From: Lysinibacillus mangiferihumi
GTDB taxonomy: Bacteria > Bacillota > Bacilli > Bacillales_A > Planococcaceae
Direction of reading: 5' to 3'
NCBI RefSeq assembly: GCF_003049665.1
Contig: NZ_PYWM01000009.1
Location: forward strand, 102,142 to 166,141
DNA length: 64,000 bases
Shown: positions 55,075 to 63,828 of the stretch, in pieces
Position numbering within the stretch: the stretch's first letter is position 1
How the letters are laid out: every line of letters begins with the position of its first letter
Position numbers and translations under genes: made by a program
Notes under the pieces: model-generated
The model's input: only the letters and a program-made list of their open reading frames with translations
The model's database searches: none
What the model was told of the DNA's origin: nothing

Positions 55075-55827
55075 TTATGTAAAGTCCTTTTTTTCAACCA
55101 CTTTTAATCCCACAAATAATACAGCAACAGCAATTAATAGATTTATAATCCAATTAATTATATTTATCTGAGCTGTTCCATTCATAAAATCAATTATTAA
55201 CTGATCCATAGCACTTGCTGGAACATACTCCCTTATAAATGAAACATTCTCATTGACATTGGATAATCCAAAAATCAATAGAGCTAGTCCTCTATAAAAC
55301 AAAAACACAATAACAATCGCTGTTATCTCGTTATTGAAGATAAAAGTTGCAGAATAGCAAAGTGCTAATGCACTGATTAACAGTGGTAACATATTGGACA
55401 AAGAAATGAGAAAATTTAAGGTAACAGTCTCATTTTTATCAGTAAGTATAAATTCTCCAGCTAAATAGGTAACTGACCCTAAGATTAAAACAACAATTAA
55501 AAAATGAATGAAAGTAACTATGAATTTTCCAATAAAAATGGTTCTTCTATCAATCCCTAAAGAAATGGAAGTCGGTATAATTAGCCTATCTTTCCACAAT
55601 AAATACGTTGCCAAAAAGCAAATAATTAATAACGAAAGACCAGACATCCCAAAAACATTTGAGTAATAAAACCGATTGTTACCATATGGAAAATCCGCTT
55701 CTGTTTGAGCAAAATACTCTAATACTACAGCTAATGCAACGATTAATACTGCTAAAAATAACGTAATAACATAGCTCAATTTCTTTTTATGTAATCTAAA
55801 AAAATCACTTTTTATATAATTATTCAT
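55075..55827 (-). CDS. ABC-2-type transporter permease (BcrB/LanE-like)
   Basis: A 250-residue membrane protein with six hydrophobic spans and a family-typical N-terminus, MNNYIKSDFFRLHKKKLSYV without its next residues, then FLATYLLWKDRLIIPTSIS. It pairs with the ATPase gene upstream and overlaps its end by 8 bp. Two-gene ABC systems of this type remove or block peptide antibiotics (bacitracin, lantibiotics). The ATG at 55827 follows AGAGGTGAAAT. It may be the self-protection pump of the island. Confidence 0.82.
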   Translation of the reverse strand: MNNYIKSDFFRLHKKKLSYVITLFLAVLIVALAVVLEYFAQTEADFPYGNNRFYYSNVFGMSGLSLLIICFLATYLLWKDRLIIPTSISLGIDRRTIFIGKFIVTFIHFLIVVLILGSVTYLAGEFILTDKNETVTLNFLISLSNMLPLLISALALCYSATFIFNNEITAIVIVFLFYRGLALLIFGLSNVNENVSFIREYVPASAMDQLIIDFMNGTAQINIINWIINLLIAVAVLFVGLKVVEKKDFT

Positions 55828-56725
55828 ATATTTCACCTCTACCAGTTAACTTGAAAAAATAATCCTCAAGAGTAGATTTATGTGTTTCCATTCCTAAAAC
55901 CGATATACCATGGTTAACAAAAGTTTGATTTATTACACTTGTTTTATCTAAATTTTCAGTTATTTTAATTTGGTTTTGATTTTCAATAACATAAGTTAAT
56001 TCTGGAAAATGTTCTTCTAATATTTTTGTAGCTTTCTCCGTGTTATCAACAACAATCTTTAAATAATTTATCATTTTTTGTTCAAGTTCTTCTTTGCTTA
56101 TTCTTTCGAGTAATCTTCCATTATTTAAGAAAATATAACTGGTGGATATTTCCTCTAACTCCGTTAAAATATGACTAGAAATTAAAATCGTTGTTCCCAA
56201 TTCCCGATTTATTTTTAGAAGAATGTTTCTAATATCGTGAATTCCTTCAGGATCAAGTCCATTAACTGGTTCATCTAAAATTAATACATCTGGCTTAAAA
56301 ATTAAAGCTAACGCTAGACCCAATCTCTGTTTCATTCCTAAAGAAAATTCAGAAAAAAGTACTTTATTATTAGCAAGCCCTACTAACTTAATTATTTGTA
56401 CAATTTCCTCCGTATTTGTTCCGCCTTTCTGAAGAAAAAAATACTTTAGATTTTCAAAGGCAGTCAAATTGTTAAAAAAAGCAGGACGTTCAATCAAAGC
56501 ACCTATACTAGGAATCCTTTTTTTTGAATAGCTATATAATAATTGCCCTTTAGTTGCAGTTATTTGTCCGGTCATTATTTTAAACAAAGTTGACTTACCA
56601 GCCCCATTTTTACCAATAACAGCACAAATTTCGCCGGCATTTATTTTAAAGCTGATGTCATCTAGAATAACATTCTCTTTATATTCCTTACTTATATTTT
56701 CTACTTTTATTAATTTTAAAGACAT
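55820..56725 (-). CDS. ABC transporter ATPase (BcrA/LanF-like)
   Basis: A 301-residue ATPase with Walker A GKNGAGKST (about residue 36), signature FSLGMKQRLGLALAL, Walker B LILDEPVNGLDPEG and the switch ISSHILTELEE. The last 80 residues form the extra domain seen in bacitracin and lantibiotic immunity ATPases. The ATG at 56725 follows GAGGGTGGGTAGA. A damaged copy of its first half lies at 33470-33850. It forms an operon with the permease and is divergent from the 51-codon peptide gene. Confidence 0.9.
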   Translation of the reverse strand: MSLKLIKVENISKEYKENVILDDISFKINAGEICAVIGKNGAGKSTLFKIMTGQITATKGQLLYSYSKKRIPSIGALIERPAFFNNLTAFENLKYFFLQKGGTNTEEIVQIIKLVGLANNKVLFSEFSLGMKQRLGLALALIFKPDVLILDEPVNGLDPEGIHDIRNILLKINRELGTTILISSHILTELEEISTSYIFLNNGRLLERISKEELEQKMINYLKIVVDNTEKATKILEEHFPELTYVIENQNQIKITENLDKTSVINQTFVNHGISVLGMETHKSTLEDYFFKLTGRGEIYE

Positions 56726-56905
56726 TCTACCCACCCTCTTTGAAAATAAATGTTATTTTTACAATCATTATAAAATGCCTTTTGCAAGGTGAAAAGTGTC
56801 TATTTTTTGAATATTCCGTGAACACCAAAGATATATAAAATAATTTAACAATAAATAATATATACTATTTTTAAAAGTAATTTATTGTTTGCAGGAGGTG
56901 ATATC

Positions 56906-57061
56906 TTGAAAACGATTAATTATAAAAATCCTATTGTGGCAAGCTATCTATTTATCGGTGGAATATTTATAGTCTTAGGTTTTTCTCAAGGTTTAATCTT
57001 CTTTCTAATAGGGGCGCTTTCTGTTGTTGCTGGCATTAAAGAAAATAAAAAGGTTTCTTAA
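56906..57061 (+). CDS. 51-residue two-span membrane peptide
   Basis: TTG start after GCAGGAGGTGATATC, a nearly perfect ribosome binding site. The product has two hydrophobic spans, PIVASYLFIGGIFIVLGF and GLIFFLIGALSVVAGI, with a KENKK end. A close copy, lacking its leader, lies at 33938-34093, also divergent from the degraded ATPase, so the peptide and the ABC genes travel as a unit. It may be a small immunity or accessory protein of the ABC system. Family unknown. Confidence 0.65.
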   Translation: MKTINYKNPIVASYLFIGGIFIVLGFSQGLIFFLIGALSVVAGIKENKKVS

Positions 57062-57079
57062 TATTGCTGGAAATTAGCT

Positions 57080-57240
57080 TAAAGTTACTTTCTTATCCTC
57101 AAATCTAATTCTAATTTCATCTCTACTGTAGTGCTTTAGAAGTTGTTCCCTGTTTTCTGGTAGCCCTTCGTTACAAGTCTCCTAGCTCTTGATGTATCGG
57201 TAATGGAATATGCTATTCTAGTAACGCCTAATCAATATTA
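57080..57240 (+). repeat. Diverged copy of the remnant at 49165-49420
   Basis: Shares CTTTCTTATCCTC, ATCTAATTC, TGTAGT-GCTTT and CGTTACA-GTCT with the stretch at 49189-49360 in the same order and orientation, with many substitutions. The interval 57062-57505 holds no gene that I can support. Confidence 0.55.
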
Positions 57241-57405
57241 TAAAAATTGTTAACTCATCGAATCCCCATTTTCACTGTAACTCTGCCATTCGTCAAAAAT
57301 TTTATTCTATTTCACTGACAAATGGGTAATGCTTGATAACTTCCTCTGCATATTCATAATAGTGTAAAGCTTAAAAAGTCTTTACAAAAACTCTCCTGTT
57401 TTGGG

Positions 57406-57438
57406 GTCACTTTCTTTAGGGAAGTGACTCTTTTCTAT
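57406..57438 (+). terminator. Orphan terminator-like hairpin
   Basis: GTCACTTTC and GAAGTGAC form an 8-bp stem with a short loop, followed by TCTTTTCT. No intact plus-strand gene ends just before it, so it probably belonged to the decayed sequence. Confidence 0.6.
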
Positions 57439-57507
57439 TTTTAGAATGTTAAAAATGGCCCACAATAACGTACGCTTTTTTTGTTCATTTCAATTATTGA
57501 TGAAGTT

Positions 57508-57542
57508 GTGAACTATACAAATCACTTATCTCCTGTTCATAA
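57508..57542. repeat. Right copy of the perfect 35-bp direct repeat (island boundary)
   Basis: Identical to 49106-49140, the end of the beta-lactamase-fold gene including its TAA. Confidence 0.95.
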
Positions 57543-57580
57543 ACGACGTTTTCCCCTACCAAATCCAAACAAAACTAAAC

Positions 57581-57620
57581 AACCAGTCGTTGGTATAATA
57601 CCGACAACTGGTTGGACAAT
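57581..57620 (+). terminator. Terminator, probably the original one of the beta-lactamase-fold gene
   Basis: AACCAGTCGTTGGTA and TACCGACAACTGGTT form a stem with wobble pairs, with GCTTTTTTG a few bases later. It lies about 40 bp after the right 35-bp repeat, which fits an ancestral gene end. Confidence 0.6.
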
Positions 57621-57696
57621 GCTTTTTTGACCGCCTTTTAGATATATCTCTTTATTGCTAAAACTTACTTAAAAAACATATGCAACAGCCATAAAA

Positions 57697-58227
57697 TCAA
57701 CTTTCTTGTTTTACTTGATAATGCATTTGCACCATCTGTCCATAACATGTTGTCTTTATTAATTCTAGATTGATTTGCGGATTATCCTTTTTAAATAGGG
57801 CTATGCCAGAACCTAATATATGCGGGGTAATGGTAATAATGTATTCGTCAATTAGATTTTCTTTCATAAAAGCATCAAGAATCTCTGCTCCACCAACCAT
57901 CCAAATATGTGCTCCCGATTGTTTCTTTAACTGTTGGGTAAACGATACAACATTTTCATTTACAAATTCCACATCGTCATTTTTGTTCTTTGCTGATTTC
58001 GAGAAAACATAACATTTTTTATCAGAATATGGAAAAGCATCAGACTGTTCCATCACATAATCATAGGTGCGTTTCCCCATTATAATGGTATCAATTGTTT
58101 GATACATATCCATGTACCCATTATCCCCTTCCCCTTCTGATTCTAATAACCATTGTAAGTCATCATCCTCTTTCGCAATAAATCCATCTACACTAGTCGC
58201 AATAAATAAAACAATTTTTCTATTCAT
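57697..58227 (-). CDS. RibD C-terminal/DHFR-like reductase (YyaP-like)
   Basis: A 176-residue protein of the RibD C-terminal domain family. The opening RKIVLFIATSVDGFIAKEDD and the later MGKRTYDYVM and IWMVGGAEILDAFM are typical. Such proteins use NADPH in DHFR-like folds; true substrate is unknown. The ATG at 58227 follows GGAGACCACCTA, and a longer frame upstream is not needed. It is divergent from the WYL regulator, its probable controller. Confidence 0.88.
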   Translation of the reverse strand: MNRKIVLFIATSVDGFIAKEDDDLQWLLESEGEGDNGYMDMYQTIDTIIMGKRTYDYVMEQSDAFPYSDKKCYVFSKSAKNKNDDVEFVNENVVSFTQQLKKQSGAHIWMVGGAEILDAFMKENLIDEYIITITPHILGSGIALFKKDNPQINLELIKTTCYGQMVQMHYQVKQES

Positions 58228-58340
58228 TAGGTGGTCTCCTTTTCTCATAAGCGTTTTGCTTTTGATTAAATCATTAGCACAAACTATACTAAACAGTAAA
58301 CATGACAAGTAATGGCATGATTAAAAGAAAAGGTGAGAAT

Positions 58341-59285
58341 ATGTCTAAAGCAAAACGTTTATTAGATATTCTACTATTTGTAAATGCGAAAAGAAAATTT
58401 ACAGCGCAAGAACTAGCCGATGAATTTAAAATATCCGTCCGAACCGTGCATCGTGATTTATTGGATTTAAGCGATATGGGTTTACCCATATATGCAGAAC
58501 AAGGGAGGAATGGAGGACATACCGTTATTACAACACGTCTACTTCCACCTATGTTATTTACAGAAGAAGAGGTTGTATCCATTTTCTTTGCATTTCAAGC
58601 GCTCAATTATTATCGTGATTTACCTTTTGATGCTGAAATCCGCTCCGTCACGCATAAATTATATCGTTCACTTCCAAAAGATGCCCAAGCAAAAGTAGAT
58701 AAACTTCGCTCTTATATTGCCTTTTGGAATCCTAAGAGAACAATCGATACCCCTTTATTAAAAAATGTTTTAGATGCGTCAATTGAAGGAAGTCAGCTCC
58801 ATATTCAATACCACTCAAAAAAAGCGATAACAACAAAGCATATTCGTCCTATCGGTGTATATGCTCATAATGGGCTATGGTATATGCCTGCATACGACTT
58901 TCATAAAGATAAAGTTTTATTGTTTCGAGTGGATCGTATCCATGCCATTATTTCAAGCATAAAAGACGACAGCAATTTTACAAACTTAGAAGAATGGTTT
59001 GATTCATATGAAGTAACAACCCCTATTAGATTGCTAGTTGAACTGTCTAAAGAAGGCGTACGCCAATGTCTAAGTGAGCCAAATTTCCAAGGTTTCGTGA
59101 CCATCAACGAACATGGGACTGGTACTATCGATGCGGTGATTGATGAAGGTGAGCTTCACTTTATCGCTCCTCTATTTTATAGACTAGGATTACATGCAAA
59201 AATTATTGAGCCAGAAGAATTAATCCAACATATGCGGAAACAGGCTAAAGAAATTTTAACGATGTATCAAGAAGGAAATTTATAA
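58341..59285 (+). CDS. HTH-WYL transcriptional regulator (YafY/YobV-like)
   Basis: A 314-residue regulator with an N-terminal HTH_11-type winged helix (LAD-x-FKISVRTVHRDLLDL, about residues 20-45) and a WYL domain in the second half (about residues 135-215, with IRPIGVYAHNGLWYMPAYD). The C-terminal WCX-type extension follows. WYL proteins sense small ligands or nucleic acids. The ATG at 58341 follows AAAGGTGAGAAT. It is divergent from the reductase gene with 113 bp between. Confidence 0.9.
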   Translation: MSKAKRLLDILLFVNAKRKFTAQELADEFKISVRTVHRDLLDLSDMGLPIYAEQGRNGGHTVITTRLLPPMLFTEEEVVSIFFAFQALNYYRDLPFDAEIRSVTHKLYRSLPKDAQAKVDKLRSYIAFWNPKRTIDTPLLKNVLDASIEGSQLHIQYHSKKAITTKHIRPIGVYAHNGLWYMPAYDFHKDKVLLFRVDRIHAIISSIKDDSNFTNLEEWFDSYEVTTPIRLLVELSKEGVRQCLSEPNFQGFVTINEHGTGTIDAVIDEGELHFIAPLFYRLGLHAKIIEPEELIQHMRKQAKEILTMYQEGNL

Positions 59286-59482
59286 ATGTCTTACTTTCAA
59301 CACAAAGTCGTTCCAATTACAATTGAAGACTTTATAGCATTGGATATTTGAATGGGCCTATTATTTAAGAAGAAGTATTACGCACGAGTTGCTGCTATTT
59401 TGGTTAAATATTTGGAATTAAGTATTCACCTGCACAGATTGCAGAAGATATAAAAAATATGTAGTCATCTCGGCAAAAAAGA
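59286..59482 (+). other. Gene remnants without an intact frame
   Basis: A short frame, MSYFQHKVVPITIEDFIALDI, cut here to its first 20 residues in meaning, starts at the base after the regulator stop and ends after 21 codons. Nothing complete follows. The stretch seems to be broken sequence at the border to the IS66 fragment. Confidence 0.35.
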
Positions 59483-59855
59483 CTAATAGTAGTTGGATGT
59501 TTTTTGACAAGGCATGTACTGCTTAAAAATTTCTAAGTTTCGGTGGATATCCAGATTCTGCAGATCCGTCATTAACTTCATCAGGTATTGATAGAAGTCC
59601 AAACCATTTGCTTTGGCAGGTTTTGCGATGCTCAAGCAGATGGCGTTAGCTTTTGCCCCTGCTTCACTGACAGAGAAAAGCCAATTTTTTCTCCCTATGA
59701 CGTTTGGACGAATGGCATTTTCAGCTAGATTATTATCGATTTCAATACGTCCATCATTCAAGAATGCTTTCAGACCATTCACTCGATCAAGTGGTTTACG
59801 TTCATATTTTTCATTCAGATTATTTAACAGTTGACAACTACGTTTCTAATTTTTC
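59483..59855 (-). mobile_element. IS66-family transposase, C-terminal fragment
   Basis: About 120 codons matching the end of IS66 TnpC: NNLNEKYERKPLDR, then FLNDGRIEIDNNLAENAIRP with the catalytic Glu, GRKNWLFSVSEAGAKANA and ANGLDFYQYL. No start, no N-terminal two-thirds, and no TnpA or TnpB genes are present, and no clear terminal inverted repeat was found. It is a dead remnant lying just downstream of the LanB gene. Confidence 0.92.
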
Positions 59856-59922
59856 AGTAAACAATCATAGAATAAATTCGATGTCCTCATCATCGTACCT
59901 TGGCCGATTTAATTTTTAATTA

Positions 59923-62900
59923 TCATTTAGAGTTCTTATACTTAAAATTATTTAAAGTAAGATAGCTAATAGCTAATATAGTATTTTCAAACTCTTTATC
60001 AATACCAAATAATCTGTTTATACTTAAATGAATAATACTATGAACTATGTTCGTATAATTTTGCTCATTATCACTAAGATTTAGTTTTTCACTTAATTGG
60101 TAAACTGCTTCATTTCGCTCATTAAGGGTTTCAAGTACCTTCTTTCCTTTTTCTGTAGTATTAAGATTACTCCAATTGAGTGGTTGAATTAATGTTTCTA
60201 TCTTAGCTCTTAGCAATCTAAATCTATTATTATGATTTTGCTTAACTTTAACTGACTTTAATATAGTAATTTGTTCGTCTGTAGGTATTGAGAATGCTTC
60301 AAGCGTATAAATTATTAAAATAACTCCTAATATTTCTTCAGTAAACTGTAATTCATTATTGTACTTCATTTGAATAAGTTTACTTAAGGCTATACTATCT
60401 ACAGTAAAAACATCTTCCACATGTTGAAAAATGTTAGGACCACCAAATCTTGCAATTTCAGGTTTATATGGAGCAATATGAAACGTATTTAAAAGACCTT
60501 CTTCTCTTAAAACTTCTGCCCACAACTTTACATACTTTATAATTATACCTAAGTTACTCATACTTGTAATTTTCACTCTATATCGTATATGATCTTTCGG
60601 ATCTTGATATCTTATAAAGAAGCTTTTGTTTATCAAATTTTTCTTTGATAAATATTCAGATAAATCTCTAAGTTTTATACCTAATATTTCATCATATCGA
60701 GTTGGGTTTATATAAAATTTAAAATAAAGCCACTCACTACCAGGGAAGAAGATTTTATTATTATTTAAACAATTTATCCTTTTTTTATCTATATTGTGCT
60801 TTTCTTTAAAGGAAGTTTTTTTCATTGGAAAAATAAAATCGACATTATGCTCCATGTTCTCTGCAATCCCTATTGCCTCTTCAAAAAATAAAAAACCAAA
60901 TTTTTTAAATTCAAAAAATAGCTCTTTTAATAAATCCAAGCAATCTAAATCAAACAGCTGACGATTCCCGTCATTTTCAATATCATACTTATATATATAT
61001 CTGGGAATATGATACTCCATCCTTAAAATTTTTAAAGACTTCATCCAATTATTGAATGACATTGAAATAGAGAAATTATTTGATTTATTTTCAATTTTCC
61101 ATCTTGCGGGTGAAAGAATGATATTTTTATATCTAATTCTAGGTATATACGGGCTTTCAATGATTTCCATTACATTAAAACCAGCTGCAATTTTAGTGTT
61201 TTGGTAATAAATTTGATATAAAAACTTAGTTATATTCGGTATATTTTCTGCAATATTCAGTAAATGATTTTTTGTAGGTATTATTTCTTTATTCATTGAT
61301 AAAGATCTTAAATATATTTTATCATCGCAAACACCCACTACTAAATCATTTAATTCAATAGTGTTTTGGTAATTTACGGTTGAAGTACCTAAATTAATCT
61401 CATGAGATCTTAAATTTTTAGTAATTGAGATGTTTGACAATCTACTGTCTGAAGGAAAATAGACTGTTTCCGCAAAAATTGTATCTGAATTTTCTGATTG
61501 TAATTTAAACGTTTCTGTCAATTCTTCAACAACGCTTCTGTCTATTCCATCTAAAAATCTACCAATATTTTGTCCTGCTGTTGCATAACCTGCCATTGAG
61601 CCTAAAACAAGCTTATAATCATTTTTAGAGCCATTCATTAAAGAAGCATGAATTTCGAAAGTATCTGGCAATTCATTTTCTTGAATATAATATTCAAATT
61701 CTTGAATAAATTCTTCATCAAATACAATTTCTTCTGAATTATTTTTTAAAGCTGCTATAAAATAACTTATAAATAGGTTTCTTCTGTGTCTATCGTATCC
61801 AAAACTAGCTAAAGTAGATTTTTTTTTAATTGAGGAATAACCTTTATTCGCCTCCAATTTGTGAAAAACATCATTAAGTTGCATAATTGGAACTTCTGCA
61901 TCTGTGCCATAATTATCCTCGAATTCTTCTATAAAGTCTTTCCACAAGCTCGGTGTTGTATTATTAGGTGATAAAGACAATAATAATCTTGAAGCAATAG
62001 TTAGATCTTTCTTTAACTTGCTACTTAATTCTAACTTTTTAAAATTCAAGTATAAATCCACCTGTAAATAATGAGATGAACGAGATAATTTTTCCATTTT
62101 ATTAACAATTTTTTCAAATTCTTCAATCCCTTTTCCTAAATCCGTATTATTATATACTTCTATACATTTTTTTATGTCCAACAAATCTCCTCTTAGATTT
62201 GAATATTCGGTTAAATTGGACAGGCTTTCTATTACATAATCAAGTGGATCAACATCTAATAAAGGAGGTCTTAAGGTACTTAATAAAATTTCTTCTTTTA
62301 AAAGAATGTGTAAAAATTGAGATAATGAATAATTAGACTCTTCAGGATAGTATATTTTTAATTCCTCTATCAACCTTTTACCTTCTACCAATTTATTTTC
62401 ATATAAGTAGTTTAAAACAATCTTGATTGGTTTTGTGACATTAATCAACAAAGGATTTGTATTATTTTCTTTATACTTTCTTATTGAATTAATTAATGTT
62501 AATTTGTTACCTTCATTAAATAATAAAGGATTTCTATATACCTTAAGATTAAATATACTTTCTAAATTATTTTCTATATATATTACAATTTTGGTTAGCC
62601 ACTCCATATCAACTCGTGCTCTCTTGGTGTGAGATTTAGGTTCATTAAATTTTATAACATTATTTTTATTTTCAACGTATTTCCCAGTTGTAATACCAGC
62701 AAAAAGCCCAAAGGGAGTAGATCTACTACACATTCTACAATAATACCTACTAGTAGATTTAAAAAGTTTTTCTAAACGTTTCTTATCTAAGTTATCTAAG
62801 TCAATTAACATATAGTATAGAGCTGAGTTAGCAACTAGCAATGATTCCATAAAGATACTATCTTTCTTAAATTCTTCCATAATTCCCATAATATTATTCT

Positions 62901-62997
62901 CGTTTTTATTTTTAAGATGAAATCCTTTAAAATCTTGAATCTTATATACTGGCGCTCTTACAATAAAATGATTAAATGTTTCATATAAATTTTCCAT
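59923..62997 (-). CDS. Class I lanthipeptide dehydratase (LanB), full length
   Basis: A 1024-residue LanB. The N-terminal glutamylation domain shows the signature CSRSTPFGLFAG (90-101), which binds glutamyl-tRNA and transfers Glu to Ser/Thr of the precursor. The C-terminal SpaB-like elimination domain begins around residue 750 with WLYFKFYINPTRYDEIL, SFFIRYQDPKDHIRYRVKI and YKPEIARFGG. Both halves are there, so it can in principle make dehydroamino acids alone. It follows the permease gene by 41 bp (AAGGGGACTTAAAA before ATG). No LanC or precursor gene lies within the window; they should lie to the right, or were lost on the left with the IS66 event. Confidence 0.95.
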   Translation of the reverse strand: MENLYETFNHFIVRAPVYKIQDFKGFHLKNKNENNIMGIMEEFKKDSIFMESLLVANSALYYMLIDLDNLDKKRLEKLFKSTSRYYCRMCSRSTPFGLFAGITTGKYVENKNNVIKFNEPKSHTKRARVDMEWLTKIVIYIENNLESIFNLKVYRNPLLFNEGNKLTLINSIRKYKENNTNPLLINVTKPIKIVLNYLYENKLVEGKRLIEELKIYYPEESNYSLSQFLHILLKEEILLSTLRPPLLDVDPLDYVIESLSNLTEYSNLRGDLLDIKKCIEVYNNTDLGKGIEEFEKIVNKMEKLSRSSHYLQVDLYLNFKKLELSSKLKKDLTIASRLLLSLSPNNTTPSLWKDFIEEFEDNYGTDAEVPIMQLNDVFHKLEANKGYSSIKKKSTLASFGYDRHRRNLFISYFIAALKNNSEEIVFDEEFIQEFEYYIQENELPDTFEIHASLMNGSKNDYKLVLGSMAGYATAGQNIGRFLDGIDRSVVEELTETFKLQSENSDTIFAETVYFPSDSRLSNISITKNLRSHEINLGTSTVNYQNTIELNDLVVGVCDDKIYLRSLSMNKEIIPTKNHLLNIAENIPNITKFLYQIYYQNTKIAAGFNVMEIIESPYIPRIRYKNIILSPARWKIENKSNNFSISMSFNNWMKSLKILRMEYHIPRYIYKYDIENDGNRQLFDLDCLDLLKELFFEFKKFGFLFFEEAIGIAENMEHNVDFIFPMKKTSFKEKHNIDKKRINCLNNNKIFFPGSEWLYFKFYINPTRYDEILGIKLRDLSEYLSKKNLINKSFFIRYQDPKDHIRYRVKITSMSNLGIIIKYVKLWAEVLREEGLLNTFHIAPYKPEIARFGGPNIFQHVEDVFTVDSIALSKLIQMKYNNELQFTEEILGVILIIYTLEAFSIPTDEQITILKSVKVKQNHNNRFRLLRAKIETLIQPLNWSNLNTTEKGKKVLETLNERNEAVYQLSEKLNLSDNEQNYTNIVHSIIHLSINRLFGIDKEFENTILAISYLTLNNFKYKNSK

Positions 62998-63038
62998 TTT
63001 TAAGTCCCCTTAAGAATTTATCCTCGAAGTTAAGAACA

Positions 63039-63821
63039 TTAAGACCCCGTGCTTTGATACTTCGACAATCCCAACAACCAAAAACGATAAGATAAGAAAA
63101 AGAAAATAGGTCCTCCAATTAAAGAAAGAATATTCAACATAAAATTATTACTACTTTTATCTAATAAAAATGCCATTGGATAATATCCTACAAATGCAAA
63201 AGGCACAATAATAACTATAGTTTTTAACCATTTAGGAAAAACGCTCATTGGATAAGTTGTTAAATCATCTAATTGCCATATTATTGTACTCAATCCATCA
63301 TTATTAATAAACCAAAAACATAACGAGTGTACAACTAAATGAATCGCCGCAAAAGTTAATATACTAGAAATTAATAGAAATGCAATTTTTAAAATATTAC
63401 AAAAATTAACCAACTCTAAAACAATTAGTGAATAATTAAAAATAACTAATGAGAAAAAAATCTCTCCAATTGTATCTGGATCAAATTTTTCGGTAAAGAT
63501 TTGGAACAATGGATTAACAGGTCGTAATAATAATACATCAAGATTCCCTGTTTTTATTTTTTCTCCAAGGCTCATAATATTAAACATAAATGTGTTCCAT
63601 AGTGCTCTACTTAGTGTTACAAATGAATACAATAGAATAACTTCATTCAAAGACCATCCTCCAAGTTCTTTAATAAAGGTAAAGATGATTAAAATAGAAA
63701 AAAATAGAGCACTGTTTGATAATAAAAAGCCAATTGAACCAACTATAAAATCAGTTCTGTATACCCAAAGCGATTTTAATGACAACCATATATACGCTCC
63801 GTATAAATTAAAAATTTTCAT
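63039..63821 (-). CDS. ABC-2-type permease (DUF990-like)
   Basis: A 260-residue membrane protein with six hydrophobic spans. The opening YGAYIWLSLKSLWVYRTDF and the segment MSLGEKIKTGNLDVLLLRPVNP, in which the G-x-LD-x-LLLRP core is conserved, are typical of the COG3694 kind of ABC-2 permease. The ATG at 63821 follows TTTGGAGGATAACACTTAT; an upstream TTG is part of that site. It lies between a second permease and LanB, in one operon, so it probably exports the lanthipeptide or protects the cell. Confidence 0.85.
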   Translation of the reverse strand: MKIFNLYGAYIWLSLKSLWVYRTDFIVGSIGFLLSNSALFFSILIIFTFIKELGGWSLNEVILLYSFVTLSRALWNTFMFNIMSLGEKIKTGNLDVLLLRPVNPLFQIFTEKFDPDTIGEIFFSLVIFNYSLIVLELVNFCNILKIAFLLISSILTFAAIHLVVHSLCFWFINNDGLSTIIWQLDDLTTYPMSVFPKWLKTIVIIVPFAFVGYYPMAFLLDKSSNNFMLNILSLIGGPIFFFLSYRFWLLGLSKYQSTGS

Positions 63822-63828
63822 ATAAGTG

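Noticed and set aside
59483..59855. A complete IS66 element
   Set aside because: Only the last third of the transposase is present, with no partner genes or terminal repeats.
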